Source: Affinibrenneria salicis
Lineage (GTDB): Bacteria; Pseudomonadota; Gammaproteobacteria; Enterobacterales; Enterobacteriaceae
Reading direction: 5' to 3'
Length of the DNA: 64,000 nt
Assembly: GCF_008710095.1 (NCBI RefSeq)
Contig: NZ_VYKJ01000002.1
Span: 267,188 to 331,187 of the forward strand
Within the stretch, counting starts at the first letter, position 1. Each line of letters opens with the position of its first letter. A program made the translations under genes and the position numbers. Of this stretch, positions 37,757-46,758 are shown one piece after another. The notes under the pieces were generated by a model. The model was given only the letters and a program-made list of their open reading frames with translations, made no database searches and had not been told where the DNA came from.

Positions 37757-38738
37757 GCCCGCCTCCGCGTCGCGCCAGCATAATAAACAACGGTGCGCCA
37801 AACAGCGCGGTGATCACGCCGACCGGCACTTCCTGCGGCAGGATAGCCAGACGCGCCAGCACATCCGCCAGCAGCAGCAGGATGGCGCCGCTCAGCGCGC
37901 TGCCGGGCAGCAACCAGCGGTGATCGATAGACAGGCTTTTACGCACCATATGCGGCACCATCAGGCCGATAAAACCGATGCAGCCCGCCAGCGCCACCGC
38001 GCTGCCGGCCAGGCAGACAATCAGTACGCTGAGCAGCAGGCGGATAACGCCGGTGCGCTGTCCGAGCCCCGTGGCAATGTCTTCCCCGGCGTTAAGCACG
38101 TTAACCTGCCCCGCCAGCATCAGCGCCAACAGCAGCGCCAGCAGGCTGCACAGCAGCAACGGCAGAGACTGCGCCAGATTGCGTTCGGAGAGAGAACCCG
38201 CCAGCCAGAACAGTACCGTGTCCAGCCCTTCCTGGTTGACGACCAGCAGCGCCTGGCTGAACGCCGAAAACAGCGCGGTCACCGAAGCGCCGGCCAGCAC
38301 GATGCGCAGCGGATTGAGTTTGCCCTGCCCGCTGTTGCCGATCAGCCACACCAGCGCGCCGGCCAGCGCCGCGCCGAAGAAGGCGCACCATAGCCACGAC
38401 TGCGGCGAACTCAGCGCAAACAGCGCGCCGCTTAATATAATGAAGAAGGTCGCGCCGGCGTTCACCCCAAACAGTCCGGGCGACGCGAGCGGATTACGGG
38501 TCAGCGCCTGCATCAGGACGCCAGCGACGGCCAGACTGGCGCCCACCGCCGTCGCCAACACCGTGCGCGACAGTCGCGTACTGGTCACCAGAATATGGTT
38601 TACGTTCATCGCATCCGGCGAGAGTAACGCCGCAGCCACCTGTTGAGGCGGGATCCAGATCGGCCCCGCCATCAGGCTCAATAACATACACAGCGGCAGA
38701 AGCGCCGCCGCCGCACACAGTTTAGCGCCGTTACTCAT
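37749..38738 (-). CDS. Ferric siderophore ABC transporter, permease (FecC family)
   Basis: 329 residues, polytopic, FecCD family. The conserved [20 protein letters not shown] block and the late [13 protein letters not shown] segment that contacts the ATPase are present. It overlaps the binding-protein gene by 4 bp (ATGA) and the second permease by 8 bp, so translation is coupled through the operon. Confidence 0.9.
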   Translation of the reverse strand: MSNGAKLCAAAALLPLCMLLSLMAGPIWIPPQQVAAALLSPDAMNVNHILVTSTRLSRTVLATAVGASLAVAGVLMQALTRNPLASPGLFGVNAGATFFIILSGALFALSSPQSWLWCAFFGAALAGALVWLIGNSGQGKLNPLRIVLAGASVTALFSAFSQALLVVNQEGLDTVLFWLAGSLSERNLAQSLPLLLCSLLALLLALMLAGQVNVLNAGEDIATGLGQRTGVIRLLLSVLIVCLAGSAVALAGCIGFIGLMVPHMVRKSLSIDHRWLLPGSALSGAILLLLADVLARLAILPQEVPVGVITALFGAPLFIMLARRGGGRE

Positions 38739-39658
38739 GAAGCCGTATCCTGTCTTACCAGCCGGGCGATATCATCCAGCATCAAATTCGCGCCAAGGAT
38801 GCCGCCGGACAGACTCCAGGCCGTACCGTCCACCAGCCAGACCTGACGGTTGCGCGGCGCCTGCATTTGCCGCCATAGCGGGTGCGCCAGCAGGCTTTGG
38901 TAATGTTGCTGCACCGATGCCCGCTCCGAACGTAAAAAGATAAAAAAGATATCGGCATTGACCACCGGCAGGCTTTCCTTGCTGGTGAGCCGGAGCGATA
39001 CCCCACGCGCGGCTCGGCTGGCCTCGCTCCAGCCGAATCCCAGCTCGCTGAGCACCGAGCCGGGAAAACTGACCGGCAGATAGCTGCGGATATGATCTTC
39101 CCGGATGTCGAGCACGGATACCGTCGGCGGCCAGCGATCGGCGAAGCGCCGCTGTAATTGCTGACGCAACGCCTCGACGCGCTGCCGCCACTGCGCCAGC
39201 AAGCGCGCCGCCGTATGCTGACGGTGCAGCGCGTCGCCCATGATCAGCAAGGTTTTCTTAAACTCGAAGACGTTATCCAGCATAACGACCGGCGCAATCT
39301 GCGCCAGCAGCGGCGCGATGCGCTGATGGCGAAAACGCGAAGCGACGATCGCATCCGGCCGCAGCAGCGCCATGTCTTCCAGGCTGGGCTGCGTCTCCAG
39401 ACCGACCAGCGTCACATCGCGCAGCGCCGGACGCAGATAGCGGTAGATCGGTTTCTCACTCCACGACTCCACCACCGCACAGGGCGTGATGCCGAGCGCC
39501 ACCGCGCTGTCGGTCGCGCCCTGGAATAAGGTGATCACCCGCGGCGGGCGAGCCTGGCCGCGGGTCGTCAGCGGCGAAAGCACGCCGCCGGCCAGCAGCC
39601 CCACGCCCAGGCGCAGTAGCGTCCGCCGCGCAGGACTATAGCCATCGTTAACCTTCAT
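38735..39658 (-). CDS. Ferric siderophore periplasmic binding protein (FecB/FhuD type)
   Basis: 307 residues with a Tat-like signal ([18 protein letters not shown], residues 8-25), then a class III substrate-binding fold: [19 protein letters not shown] and GSVLSELGF blocks with a rigid central helix. It delivers the ferric siderophore to the FecCD-type permeases. It lies 39 bp downstream of the receptor gene and overlaps the first permease gene. Confidence 0.88.
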   Translation of the reverse strand: MKVNDGYSPARRTLLRLGVGLLAGGVLSPLTTRGQARPPRVITLFQGATDSAVALGITPCAVVESWSEKPIYRYLRPALRDVTLVGLETQPSLEDMALLRPDAIVASRFRHQRIAPLLAQIAPVVMLDNVFEFKKTLLIMGDALHRQHTAARLLAQWRQRVEALRQQLQRRFADRWPPTVSVLDIREDHIRSYLPVSFPGSVLSELGFGWSEASRAARGVSLRLTSKESLPVVNADIFFIFLRSERASVQQHYQSLLAHPLWRQMQAPRNRQVWLVDGTAWSLSGGILGANLMLDDIARLVRQDTAS

Positions 39659-39697
39659 CTTTCCGTCCGCCCGTTAAACGATGACGGGATTCGTACA

Positions 39698-41794
39698 TCA
39701 GAAGTCAACGCTGTATCCAAGCGTCAGCGTTCGGCCGCGGCCGGAGAAGTATCGCTTCGGCTCAACCAGCGCGCTCTGTGAGTAATAGGTGATGTAGTCC
39801 TTATCGAACAGGTTCGATACGGCCAGGTTGAGCCGTCCTTTGGGCAGACGGTAGCCTACCGCCGCATCGACCAGCACATAGCCGCTGAACTCTCTCTGCG
39901 GATCGTCAAAGCTGCGGTTCATCGCCCAGTTGGCCTGAATGAAGGAAGACCAGTTGGGCGTCCAGTTGGCCGCCCAACTGGCGGTTAGCCGATCGGGAGA
40001 CACGTTCAGCCCGTCGAGCCGTGCATCCAGACTGCCGTCGTTGTCGCTGTCATAGCGCCCGCGCATATGCGAATAGCCGAGTTTCAGGCGGTGATTGTCC
40101 GTCGGCGCGTAGCCGAGCGACGCCTCGATACCGTCGATTTCGTTCTTTTCTCGCCGGGTCACGTACATATCGCCCACTCGCTCAACGCGGCTGCCCAGTT
40201 TTGAGGATGATTTATAGTAGCTCAGTTCAAAATCGACCGGCGTTTTCTGTACGCGGAAACCCAGCTCGATATTGTCGGTCACCACCGGTTCCAGGTTAAG
40301 AAAACGTTCGACGCTCATCCCTGGCTGATTGATGCCGCGCAGCACCCGGCCTACGTCCGGCATGGCGAAGCCTTCCGAATAGTTGGCGAACAGACTGAGC
40401 GATTCGACCGGCGACCAGACGGCGCCGAAGTTAAACAGCGTGGCGTCGAAGTCCGGCTTACCGCCTTCCACCGTCACGCCGTTGGCGGCGGCGACGGTCT
40501 GATAGCCGTCGATTTTCAGGCGCGCATATTCATAGCGCACGCCGCCAAACAGCTTCAGCGTATCCAGCGGGCTGACTTCCAGCTGCATAAAGGGGGACAG
40601 ATCGGTATATTCGATCTCCGGCACGTAGGTTCGATGGGTGCCCCACAGATCCTGTTTCGACGAATCAAACAGCGTATCGAAGCCCAGAGTGACCTTCAGA
40701 TAGTCGTCCCACAGGTCGTCTTTGGTCAGCGCGATTTTCGTGCCGTATTTTGACGTGACGGCACGCGACTGATCGTACAGCGTGCCGACCGGCGCGATGG
40801 CCGGATCCTGGAAGGTGCCGGAATTATCCGCGCCGAACAGCGCTTCATACTGCTGATAGAAGGCCAGCGCGGTCAGGTTCATTCCGGCCAGGTTGTAGTG
40901 ATCGTAAGTAAGTCCTGTGCTCCAGACGCTGTTATGCGGCGCGTCGCCCGGCGGCGAGCCTTTCACCGAGGTGGTGGGAATGCCCGCCTCGCGATCGCCA
41001 TTCACGCTGAGATAGCCATTCTGTCCTTTAAGCCGGTAGCGATTGACGCTGAGCTGAATGCGCTGATTGTCGTCCAGCCAGTACCCCAGCTTGCCGAGGA
41101 TATCGTAGGCGCGCGAATCCATCAGGTCGCCCTGGGTATTATCGACGCCGATCGGGCGATCTTTGCCGTCGAGGAACAGGCCCTGATCCTCATAGCTGAT
41201 GGAAAACAGATAGTCGAGGTACTCCTCGCGCCCGTCGAAACCATAGGTGGTTTTGTAGCTCATGGTTTCGCCCTTCAGTTGCGAAGTGGGCGTGGTGGCC
41301 TCCGCGCTGAAATGCTGGTTAAAGGCGCCGGGCTCCGGCCGCCGGGTAATCAGGTTAATCACCCCGCCCGCCGCGCCGATGCCGTTACTGGCGCTGGCGC
41401 CGTGGATCACTTCGATCCGCTCGACCATGGCGAAGTCGATAGTGTGCATCTCGCGTCCGGTCGGCCGCAGCGGATTCGACTGGGGTATGCCGTCGATCAG
41501 CACCAGCGGTACGCGGCCGCGCAGGGTCTCGCCGCTGCCGCTCATTTTCTGCCGGCTGGGCGAGAACGCCGGCAGCAGATTGCTGAGGATTTGCGAGGAG
41601 TCAGAGGTTAATTGCCGCTGCTGTTCAATCTGCTCTTTACTGATAACGGTAATGAGCTGAGGGGAATCTTTTTTTTCCGTTTCCGTGCGCGATGCGCTGA
41701 TCACCAGTTGATCGCCGCCTTCGCGCTGCTGTTCTCCATAGGCTGAATCAACCAGTAACAGCGGCATTAATGAACATAACGCCCTGAGCTTCAT
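39698..41794 (-). CDS. TonB-dependent siderophore receptor
   Basis: 698 residues, outer membrane. A signal peptide of about 20 residues is followed by a TonB-box-like DQLVISA, the plug domain (VERIEVIHGASASNGIGAAG, GGVINLITRRP) and a 22-strand barrel ending in the terminal aromatic ...LGYSVDF. Plug features such as LRGRVPLVLIDGIPQSNPLR recall receptors for alpha-hydroxycarboxylate siderophores (vibrioferrin/achromobactin/aerobactin group); this is inference. GAGGT precedes the ATG. First gene of the receptor, binding protein, permease, permease, ATPase, reductase operon, with a Fur box 150 bp upstream. A 160-bp part is duplicated at 2516. Confidence 0.92.
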   Translation of the reverse strand: MKLRALCSLMPLLLVDSAYGEQQREGGDQLVISASRTETEKKDSPQLITVISKEQIEQQRQLTSDSSQILSNLLPAFSPSRQKMSGSGETLRGRVPLVLIDGIPQSNPLRPTGREMHTIDFAMVERIEVIHGASASNGIGAAGGVINLITRRPEPGAFNQHFSAEATTPTSQLKGETMSYKTTYGFDGREEYLDYLFSISYEDQGLFLDGKDRPIGVDNTQGDLMDSRAYDILGKLGYWLDDNQRIQLSVNRYRLKGQNGYLSVNGDREAGIPTTSVKGSPPGDAPHNSVWSTGLTYDHYNLAGMNLTALAFYQQYEALFGADNSGTFQDPAIAPVGTLYDQSRAVTSKYGTKIALTKDDLWDDYLKVTLGFDTLFDSSKQDLWGTHRTYVPEIEYTDLSPFMQLEVSPLDTLKLFGGVRYEYARLKIDGYQTVAAANGVTVEGGKPDFDATLFNFGAVWSPVESLSLFANYSEGFAMPDVGRVLRGINQPGMSVERFLNLEPVVTDNIELGFRVQKTPVDFELSYYKSSSKLGSRVERVGDMYVTRREKNEIDGIEASLGYAPTDNHRLKLGYSHMRGRYDSDNDGSLDARLDGLNVSPDRLTASWAANWTPNWSSFIQANWAMNRSFDDPQREFSGYVLVDAAVGYRLPKGRLNLAVSNLFDKDYITYYSQSALVEPKRYFSGRGRTLTLGYSVDF

Positions 41795-41942
41795 TTGCTG
41801 ACCTCATCTCATGTTAGGATTCTGTCTGGCGGGAAAATACCGGCCGTTTCCAGGGGTGCGGGCCGGCATCGGGCCATGCGCAAACGGCCCGAAAAACCGG
41901 GAGTTACGCCTCGTTTAATCGCGATTTATCACGAAGGTGGAA

Positions 41943-41957
41943 TTATTATCATTATCA
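41943..41957 (-). promoter_or_regulatory. Fur box upstream of the siderophore uptake operon
   Basis: Minus-strand TGATAATGATAATAA matches 12 of 14 defined positions of the 7-1-7 Fur consensus, and the overlapping GATTATTGATAATGATAAT extends it. Position about 150 bp before the receptor ATG fits iron repression of the operon. Confidence 0.8.
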
Positions 41958-42121
41958 ATAATCACATGGCAAGACATACTTGCAGGCCGTTTGCTTACAA
42001 AATAATGACCAAAACCTTACATTGATAAGACGCAGAGACGGCGGAAGCCGGCCGTTGCTGACGATGGCGCGCAGAACCGGGACAAAGGCGTCAGCGCTGG
42101 AAAAGGAACGGTAATCTGCTA

Positions 42122-42143
42122 TTTTGTGATTTACATCACAAAA
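42122..42143 (+). promoter_or_regulatory. CRP (cAMP receptor protein) binding site
   Basis: TGTGA at 42125-42129, six bases, then TCACA at 42136-42140, with flanks extending the symmetry to TTTTGTGA...TCACAAAA. Both half-sites equal the consensus. It lies about 325 bp before srfA and 330 bp before the receptor, so the controlled promoter is unsure. Confidence 0.8.
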
Positions 42144-42467
42144 CAAGATGGCGTCATTTCGCGGTTTGCAACGAATGACCAGAAAGAGTCGGAAGGAAAC
42201 GTGACGACAGCGGATAGGCGTTAATACCTGACGGGCCAGCAGAATCGTCGCGTCTGGCTCGTCAGCCCGGCGTGGAGAGGCGATGTCGCAGGACAACGCG
42301 CTATTTCCGCAGTCCGTTCATCAATTAACGATGGCAATAGCCCAAACATTTAGCGCTTTTAGCCTCTCCTTTGGCGTTTGACTTACGTCATTGCGCCTTA
42401 AAGTACCCTGTTTAATCAATAATGCACTTTCTCTGCTTCGGCAGCGAACACACAAGGTCTCTTTTGC

Positions 42468-43778
42468 GTGGCAAAATCATTTTTACGAAGTGGAAGTCTG
42501 GATGATTTTCTGGCTCTGGGCGAAAACGGCCAGCCGGTTTACGCGTCAGCGTTGCAGTTACGGGAAACATTACGTCTGAGGAAACAGTTGTCGATCGCCG
42601 ACTGTCTGGCTATCCCGCAGTCCAACGAGCATGGCGATCGTATCGACTGGTACGCGCCGGTGGACGGGAAAGTCACCTCATGGCTGGCCGCCAGCGATGA
42701 ACAGCGGCTCAGCGCGCTGGCCCGGCTGGAAAACTGCCAGGCCGACGTGGCGGATATCAGCCGTCAGGCGCTGAACTCGGACAAAGCGGCCCGCAAGCTT
42801 TTTGGCGCTCTGCTGTCGAAAGCTTTCCAGTTTCCCGGCGCGAATCACGTCTACCTGGTCGGCGATCAGCCGGTCATCACTTTCTGGGGCTTCGTCAATC
42901 TGGATAAAAAATCCCGTGCCGATGCGCTGGAGTGCCTGCGCCCGGTGATGCGGATCCCCGAACCCGAGATTATAAGCCAACCCGCACCGCCGCTCGCCTC
43001 GCCAGAAGAGACGCCGGCGCCGGTCGCCGCAGCGGATTTGCCGCCGGTTATCGAACCGACGCCGGCCGAAGCGCCACCGCCGGCCGCACCGGCGCGTCGC
43101 GCGCCGCGCTGGTGGCTGGTGCCGGCCGCCGCCCTGCTGGTCATTCTCGGCATACAGATTGCCGGAATGGTTAACGATCATCGTCAGCGCGCCGTTTCGG
43201 CGCCGGCCGTCGTCAGCGCGGAAAAAACCGCCCCCGCGGCCGAGCAGCCGTTGCCGCCGCCCGCTATGCCGGCGCAGCTCATCGCACTGGCCGAAGCCCC
43301 GCTGCCGCTTGAACTGGCGACGCCGCTGCCGCCGCCTCCGCCGGCCGAACCTGTCGCTGTCGCGACGGAGGAGAGCTCGTCGTCGATCGCGCCCGGCAGC
43401 GAACTGGTGCTGCACGCCGAATCGGTAAAAGTCGGCTCGGTGAGTTTCCTCAATGGCAAGTGGCGTGCCGTTATCAATATTAAAACGCCGCTGACCGGCC
43501 GGCCGCCCAGCTTGTTATACCAGCTGAAAGACGGCGCCGGAACGGTGAAACTGGTGCATGGTGACGGTGTCACGTGCGAAGCCAACATCAGCGCGGGGTT
43601 GATGAAATCGGGCAATCTGGTGATAAACAGCCGTTATAAAGCGCGCTGCAGCGATGGCTCCCGCTATCAGCTGCCGGCAATTGCATGTAAACAGGGGCTG
43701 ACCGGCGCGGCGGAATGTAATGGCCGCTATGACGCCAGGACGACCTTCCCCATGACGATAAAGCGCGAGAGTGAGTAA
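42468..43778 (+). CDS. srfA: SrfA family protein
   Basis: 436 residues from a GTG start with AAGGT 9 bases upstream. An N-terminal soluble domain (1-160) is followed by a Pro/Ala-rich linker, a single membrane helix at about 215-234 (WWLVPAAALLVILGIQIAG), a second Pro/Ala-rich linker and a C-terminal domain with two cysteines. That is the arrangement of SrfA of the Salmonella/Pectobacterium srfABC cluster. Its molecular role is not established. It is followed immediately by srfB, whose likely ATG is one base past the srfA stop. Confidence 0.85.
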   Translation: MAKSFLRSGSLDDFLALGENGQPVYASALQLRETLRLRKQLSIADCLAIPQSNEHGDRIDWYAPVDGKVTSWLAASDEQRLSALARLENCQADVADISRQALNSDKAARKLFGALLSKAFQFPGANHVYLVGDQPVITFWGFVNLDKKSRADALECLRPVMRIPEPEIISQPAPPLASPEETPAPVAAADLPPVIEPTPAEAPPPAAPARRAPRWWLVPAAALLVILGIQIAGMVNDHRQRAVSAPAVVSAEKTAPAAEQPLPPPAMPAQLIALAEAPLPLELATPLPPPPPAEPVAVATEESSSSIAPGSELVLHAESVKVGSVSFLNGKWRAVINIKTPLTGRPPSLLYQLKDGAGTVKLVHGDGVTCEANISAGLMKSGNLVINSRYKARCSDGSRYQLPAIACKQGLTGAAECNGRYDARTTFPMTIKRESE

Positions 43779-43779
43779 T

Positions 43780-46758
43780 ATGCTGGCGACGATCCCTGAC
43801 TATAAACAGAAAGTGACCCTGATTCAGGACAGCGGCATACAGTTTCTGGACTTCGCCATCCGGCCGGAGATGTCGGCCGAACGAGCGGGTGGTTTTGTGC
43901 GTAAGACGGCTAATGGACCGCTGCTGCGCCTGCTGTATCAGGAAAATAGCGGCAAATACGCGCTGCCCGGTCTGAGCGCGCTGCCGGAAATGGTTAAGCC
44001 CGAGTGCAGTTTTGCGCTGCAACAGTCGCTGGCGCTGCTGGACAGGGTCTGGCTGCCGCTGCCGTTTTTCCGCTTCAATCCGCCGCGCACCTTCCTCGGC
44101 GGCCCTGAAAACTGGGCCCGGGTGCGTATCGCCGCGCTGGATACGCCCGATCACGAGGGCAATACGCACCGCATTTGTATCGCGTTCGATACGCGGGTGT
44201 GCGCCGATGCGGCCGACAGCGCCGCGCTGGCGCCGAATGACCACGATATCCAGACCGGCGTCAGCTTTACCCTCGCCTGGCTGAACGAAGAACTGGGCGA
44301 ATTTCTCGATCTGACCTGGGTCGACGGCTGGCTGCGCGAAACCTTTTCCCAGCAGGCCGCCCGGCTCGAACAGCGGCGCAATTCGGATATCAAGGCTGCG
44401 TTGCGCACCTTCGAATATCAGGCGCATTACCTGAATCTGCTGGAATTGCTGGGCAGCCAGACGACCATCCCTGAAGTGCAGATCGGCGCCAGCACGCTGC
44501 AGGAGCCGGTAGTGAATGTCGACCTGATCCTCGATGTCGGCAACTCGCACACCTGCGGGATTCTGGTTGAAGATCAGGCGGACGAGAGCAACGGTCTGAA
44601 ACAGACGTATGAGCTGCAGTTGCGCGATCTGAGCGAACCGCACTGCCTGTATAACGAAATGTTCGACAGCCGAATCGAGTTCGCCCAGGCCGGTTTCGGC
44701 AAGGCCAATTTCTCCTTTGAAAGCGGCCGCGAAGACGCGTTTATCTGGCCGTCGATCACCCGGGTCGGGCGCGAAGCCAGCCGTCTGGCGCTGCTGCGCC
44801 AGGGCACCGAAGGTTCAAGCGGCATCTCCAGCCCGCGTCGTTATCTGTGGGATGAAGAGAGCTATTCCGCCGGCTGGCGTTTCAGCCAACCGAGTCAGGC
44901 CTCCGGTCAGGAGCCGCTGGCTACCGCCGCGCCGTTAACCTTTCTGTTTAACGATGACGGTCAGCCGCTGTACCGTTTGCCGCTGGATGAGCGTCTGCCG
45001 GTTTTTACCCCGAACTATAGCCGCAGCTCGCTGATGACCTTTATGCTGAGCGAACTGCTGGCGCAGGCGTTGATGCAAATCAACAGCGTGGCGCAGCGCC
45101 TGAAAATGGGCCGCTCGTCCGCCCCGCGTCAGCTGCGCCATATCATTCTGACCCTGCCGTCCGCCATGCCCAAACCGGAGCGCGAAATCTTCCGCCGCCG
45201 TATGGAAGAAGCGATCGGCGTGGTCTGGAAAGCGCTGGGCTGGCACCCGTCGGACGAGGATTTCAGCACGGCGCAGGATAAGCGCATCAGTCGCGTACCG
45301 GTGCCCGAAGTGCAGATGGAATGGGATGAGGCCACCTGCGGTCAGATGGTTTATTTGTATAACGAAACCCAGGTGAACTTCGGCGGCCGCACGGAAGAGT
45401 TCTTCGCCAGCCAGGCGCGGCCGGACAAAGTGTTGACCAGCGGCGAACAGGCCGGCAAAACGCTGCGCATCGCCTCGATCGATATCGGCGGCGGCACCAC
45501 CGATTTGGCCATTACCCAATACTGGCTGGATGAAAGCCCGGGCAGCAGCGTGAAGATCGTTCCGCGCCTGCTGTTCCGCGAAGGCTTCAAGGTGGCGGGC
45601 GACGATATCCTGCTGGACGTCATCCAGCTTTACGTTTTGCCCGCGCTGCAGGCGGCATTTAATAAAGACGGCATCGGCGACCCGGATGCGCTGATGGATA
45701 AACTGTTCGGCGGCGAAGGCCGCCTCGATGGTCAGTCCACGTTGCGCCAGCAGGTGACGCTGCAGATCTTTATTCCGCTGGCGCAGGCCATCCTGGAAGC
45801 CTATGAAAGTTACGATCCGCTCGACCTGAATGCCGAAATCGACGTCTCCTTCGGCGAACTGCTGCCGCAGCGCCCCACCGAATCAGTACTGGACTATATC
45901 AACGCCGGCGTACAGCATGCGCAGCCGGACGATAGCCCGCGGTTCGATGTGCTGAGCGTGCCGCTGATCGTACGGCTCAGCAAGCTGCATAATGAGTTTC
46001 TCGCCAGCCGGATGAGCATTACCCGCCACCTGCGGCCGCTGTGCGAAGTGGTGTCTCTGTACGACTGCGACGTGCTGTTGCTGACCGGACGCCCTTCCCG
46101 TTTCCCCGGCATTCAGGCGCTGTTCCGCCATCTGCAGCCGCTGCCGGCCAACCGTATCGTTTCGCTCGACGGCTACCACACCAGCGACTGGTATCCGTTC
46201 AATAAACAGGGGCGCATCGATAATCCGAAGTCCACCGCCGCGGTGGGTGCGATGCTGTGCCTGCTGTCGCTCGATCTGCGGCTGGCCAGCTTCTATTTTA
46301 AAGCGGGCGACTTTCAACCCTATTCCACCATCCGCTATCTGGGTATGCTGGATAACAACGCCACACTGACCGAGAACAACCTTTACTACAGCGATATCGA
46401 TCTGGACGTTGACGACTTTACGCTGGCCGCGGATCGCACGTTTTCGCTGCGCGGCAGCGTGGTGCTCGGTTTCCGACAGCTGGACAACGACCGCTGGCCG
46501 GCCTCGCCGCTGTACACGCTGTCGATCGTCGACCCGCAGCTGGCGCGCAAGGTGGCCAGCGACAGCGTTCTGCAGGTCAGACTGGCGATCGTCAACGGCC
46601 AGCACGGCCCGGAACGGTTCGCCATCGCCGAGGCCAGCCTGAACGACGGCAGCCCGGTGCCGCCGCAGCATCTGCGCCTGACACTCAATACCCTTGCTGC
46701 CAGCGGTTCGGGTTCATCCTGTTACTGGATCGACAGCGGGAGCGTATTTAGAAAATGA
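43780..46758 (+). CDS. srfB: SrfB family protein (actin/Hsp70-fold ATPase-like)
   Basis: 992 residues from ATG 43780; a GTG at 43771 overlaps srfA and is less likely. Two phosphate-loop motifs of the actin/Hsp70 superfamily are visible: DLILDVGNSHTCG at 248-260 and DIGGGTTDLAI from 568, suggesting a nucleotide-binding ASKHA fold in a much larger protein. SrfB was first listed as an SsrB-regulated putative virulence protein in Salmonella; its activity is unknown. Its TGA overlaps the srfC ATG by 4 bp, indicating coupled synthesis with the dynamin-like SrfC. Confidence 0.88.
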   Translation: MLATIPDYKQKVTLIQDSGIQFLDFAIRPEMSAERAGGFVRKTANGPLLRLLYQENSGKYALPGLSALPEMVKPECSFALQQSLALLDRVWLPLPFFRFNPPRTFLGGPENWARVRIAALDTPDHEGNTHRICIAFDTRVCADAADSAALAPNDHDIQTGVSFTLAWLNEELGEFLDLTWVDGWLRETFSQQAARLEQRRNSDIKAALRTFEYQAHYLNLLELLGSQTTIPEVQIGASTLQEPVVNVDLILDVGNSHTCGILVEDQADESNGLKQTYELQLRDLSEPHCLYNEMFDSRIEFAQAGFGKANFSFESGREDAFIWPSITRVGREASRLALLRQGTEGSSGISSPRRYLWDEESYSAGWRFSQPSQASGQEPLATAAPLTFLFNDDGQPLYRLPLDERLPVFTPNYSRSSLMTFMLSELLAQALMQINSVAQRLKMGRSSAPRQLRHIILTLPSAMPKPEREIFRRRMEEAIGVVWKALGWHPSDEDFSTAQDKRISRVPVPEVQMEWDEATCGQMVYLYNETQVNFGGRTEEFFASQARPDKVLTSGEQAGKTLRIASIDIGGGTTDLAITQYWLDESPGSSVKIVPRLLFREGFKVAGDDILLDVIQLYVLPALQAAFNKDGIGDPDALMDKLFGGEGRLDGQSTLRQQVTLQIFIPLAQAILEAYESYDPLDLNAEIDVSFGELLPQRPTESVLDYINAGVQHAQPDDSPRFDVLSVPLIVRLSKLHNEFLASRMSITRHLRPLCEVVSLYDCDVLLLTGRPSRFPGIQALFRHLQPLPANRIVSLDGYHTSDWYPFNKQGRIDNPKSTAAVGAMLCLLSLDLRLASFYFKAGDFQPYSTIRYLGMLDNNATLTENNLYYSDIDLDVDDFTLAADRTFSLRGSVVLGFRQLDNDRWPASPLYTLSIVDPQLARKVASDSVLQVRLAIVNGQHGPERFAIAEASLNDGSPVPPQHLRLTLNTLAASGSGSSCYWIDSGSVFRK

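Larger units (their letters stand above)
41795..42467. other. Divergent regulatory region between receptor and srfA
   Basis: 673 bp without a gene. It contains the Fur box at 41943 and a perfect CRP palindrome at 42122, so it likely separates iron-controlled and carbon-controlled promoters. Confidence 0.65.
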
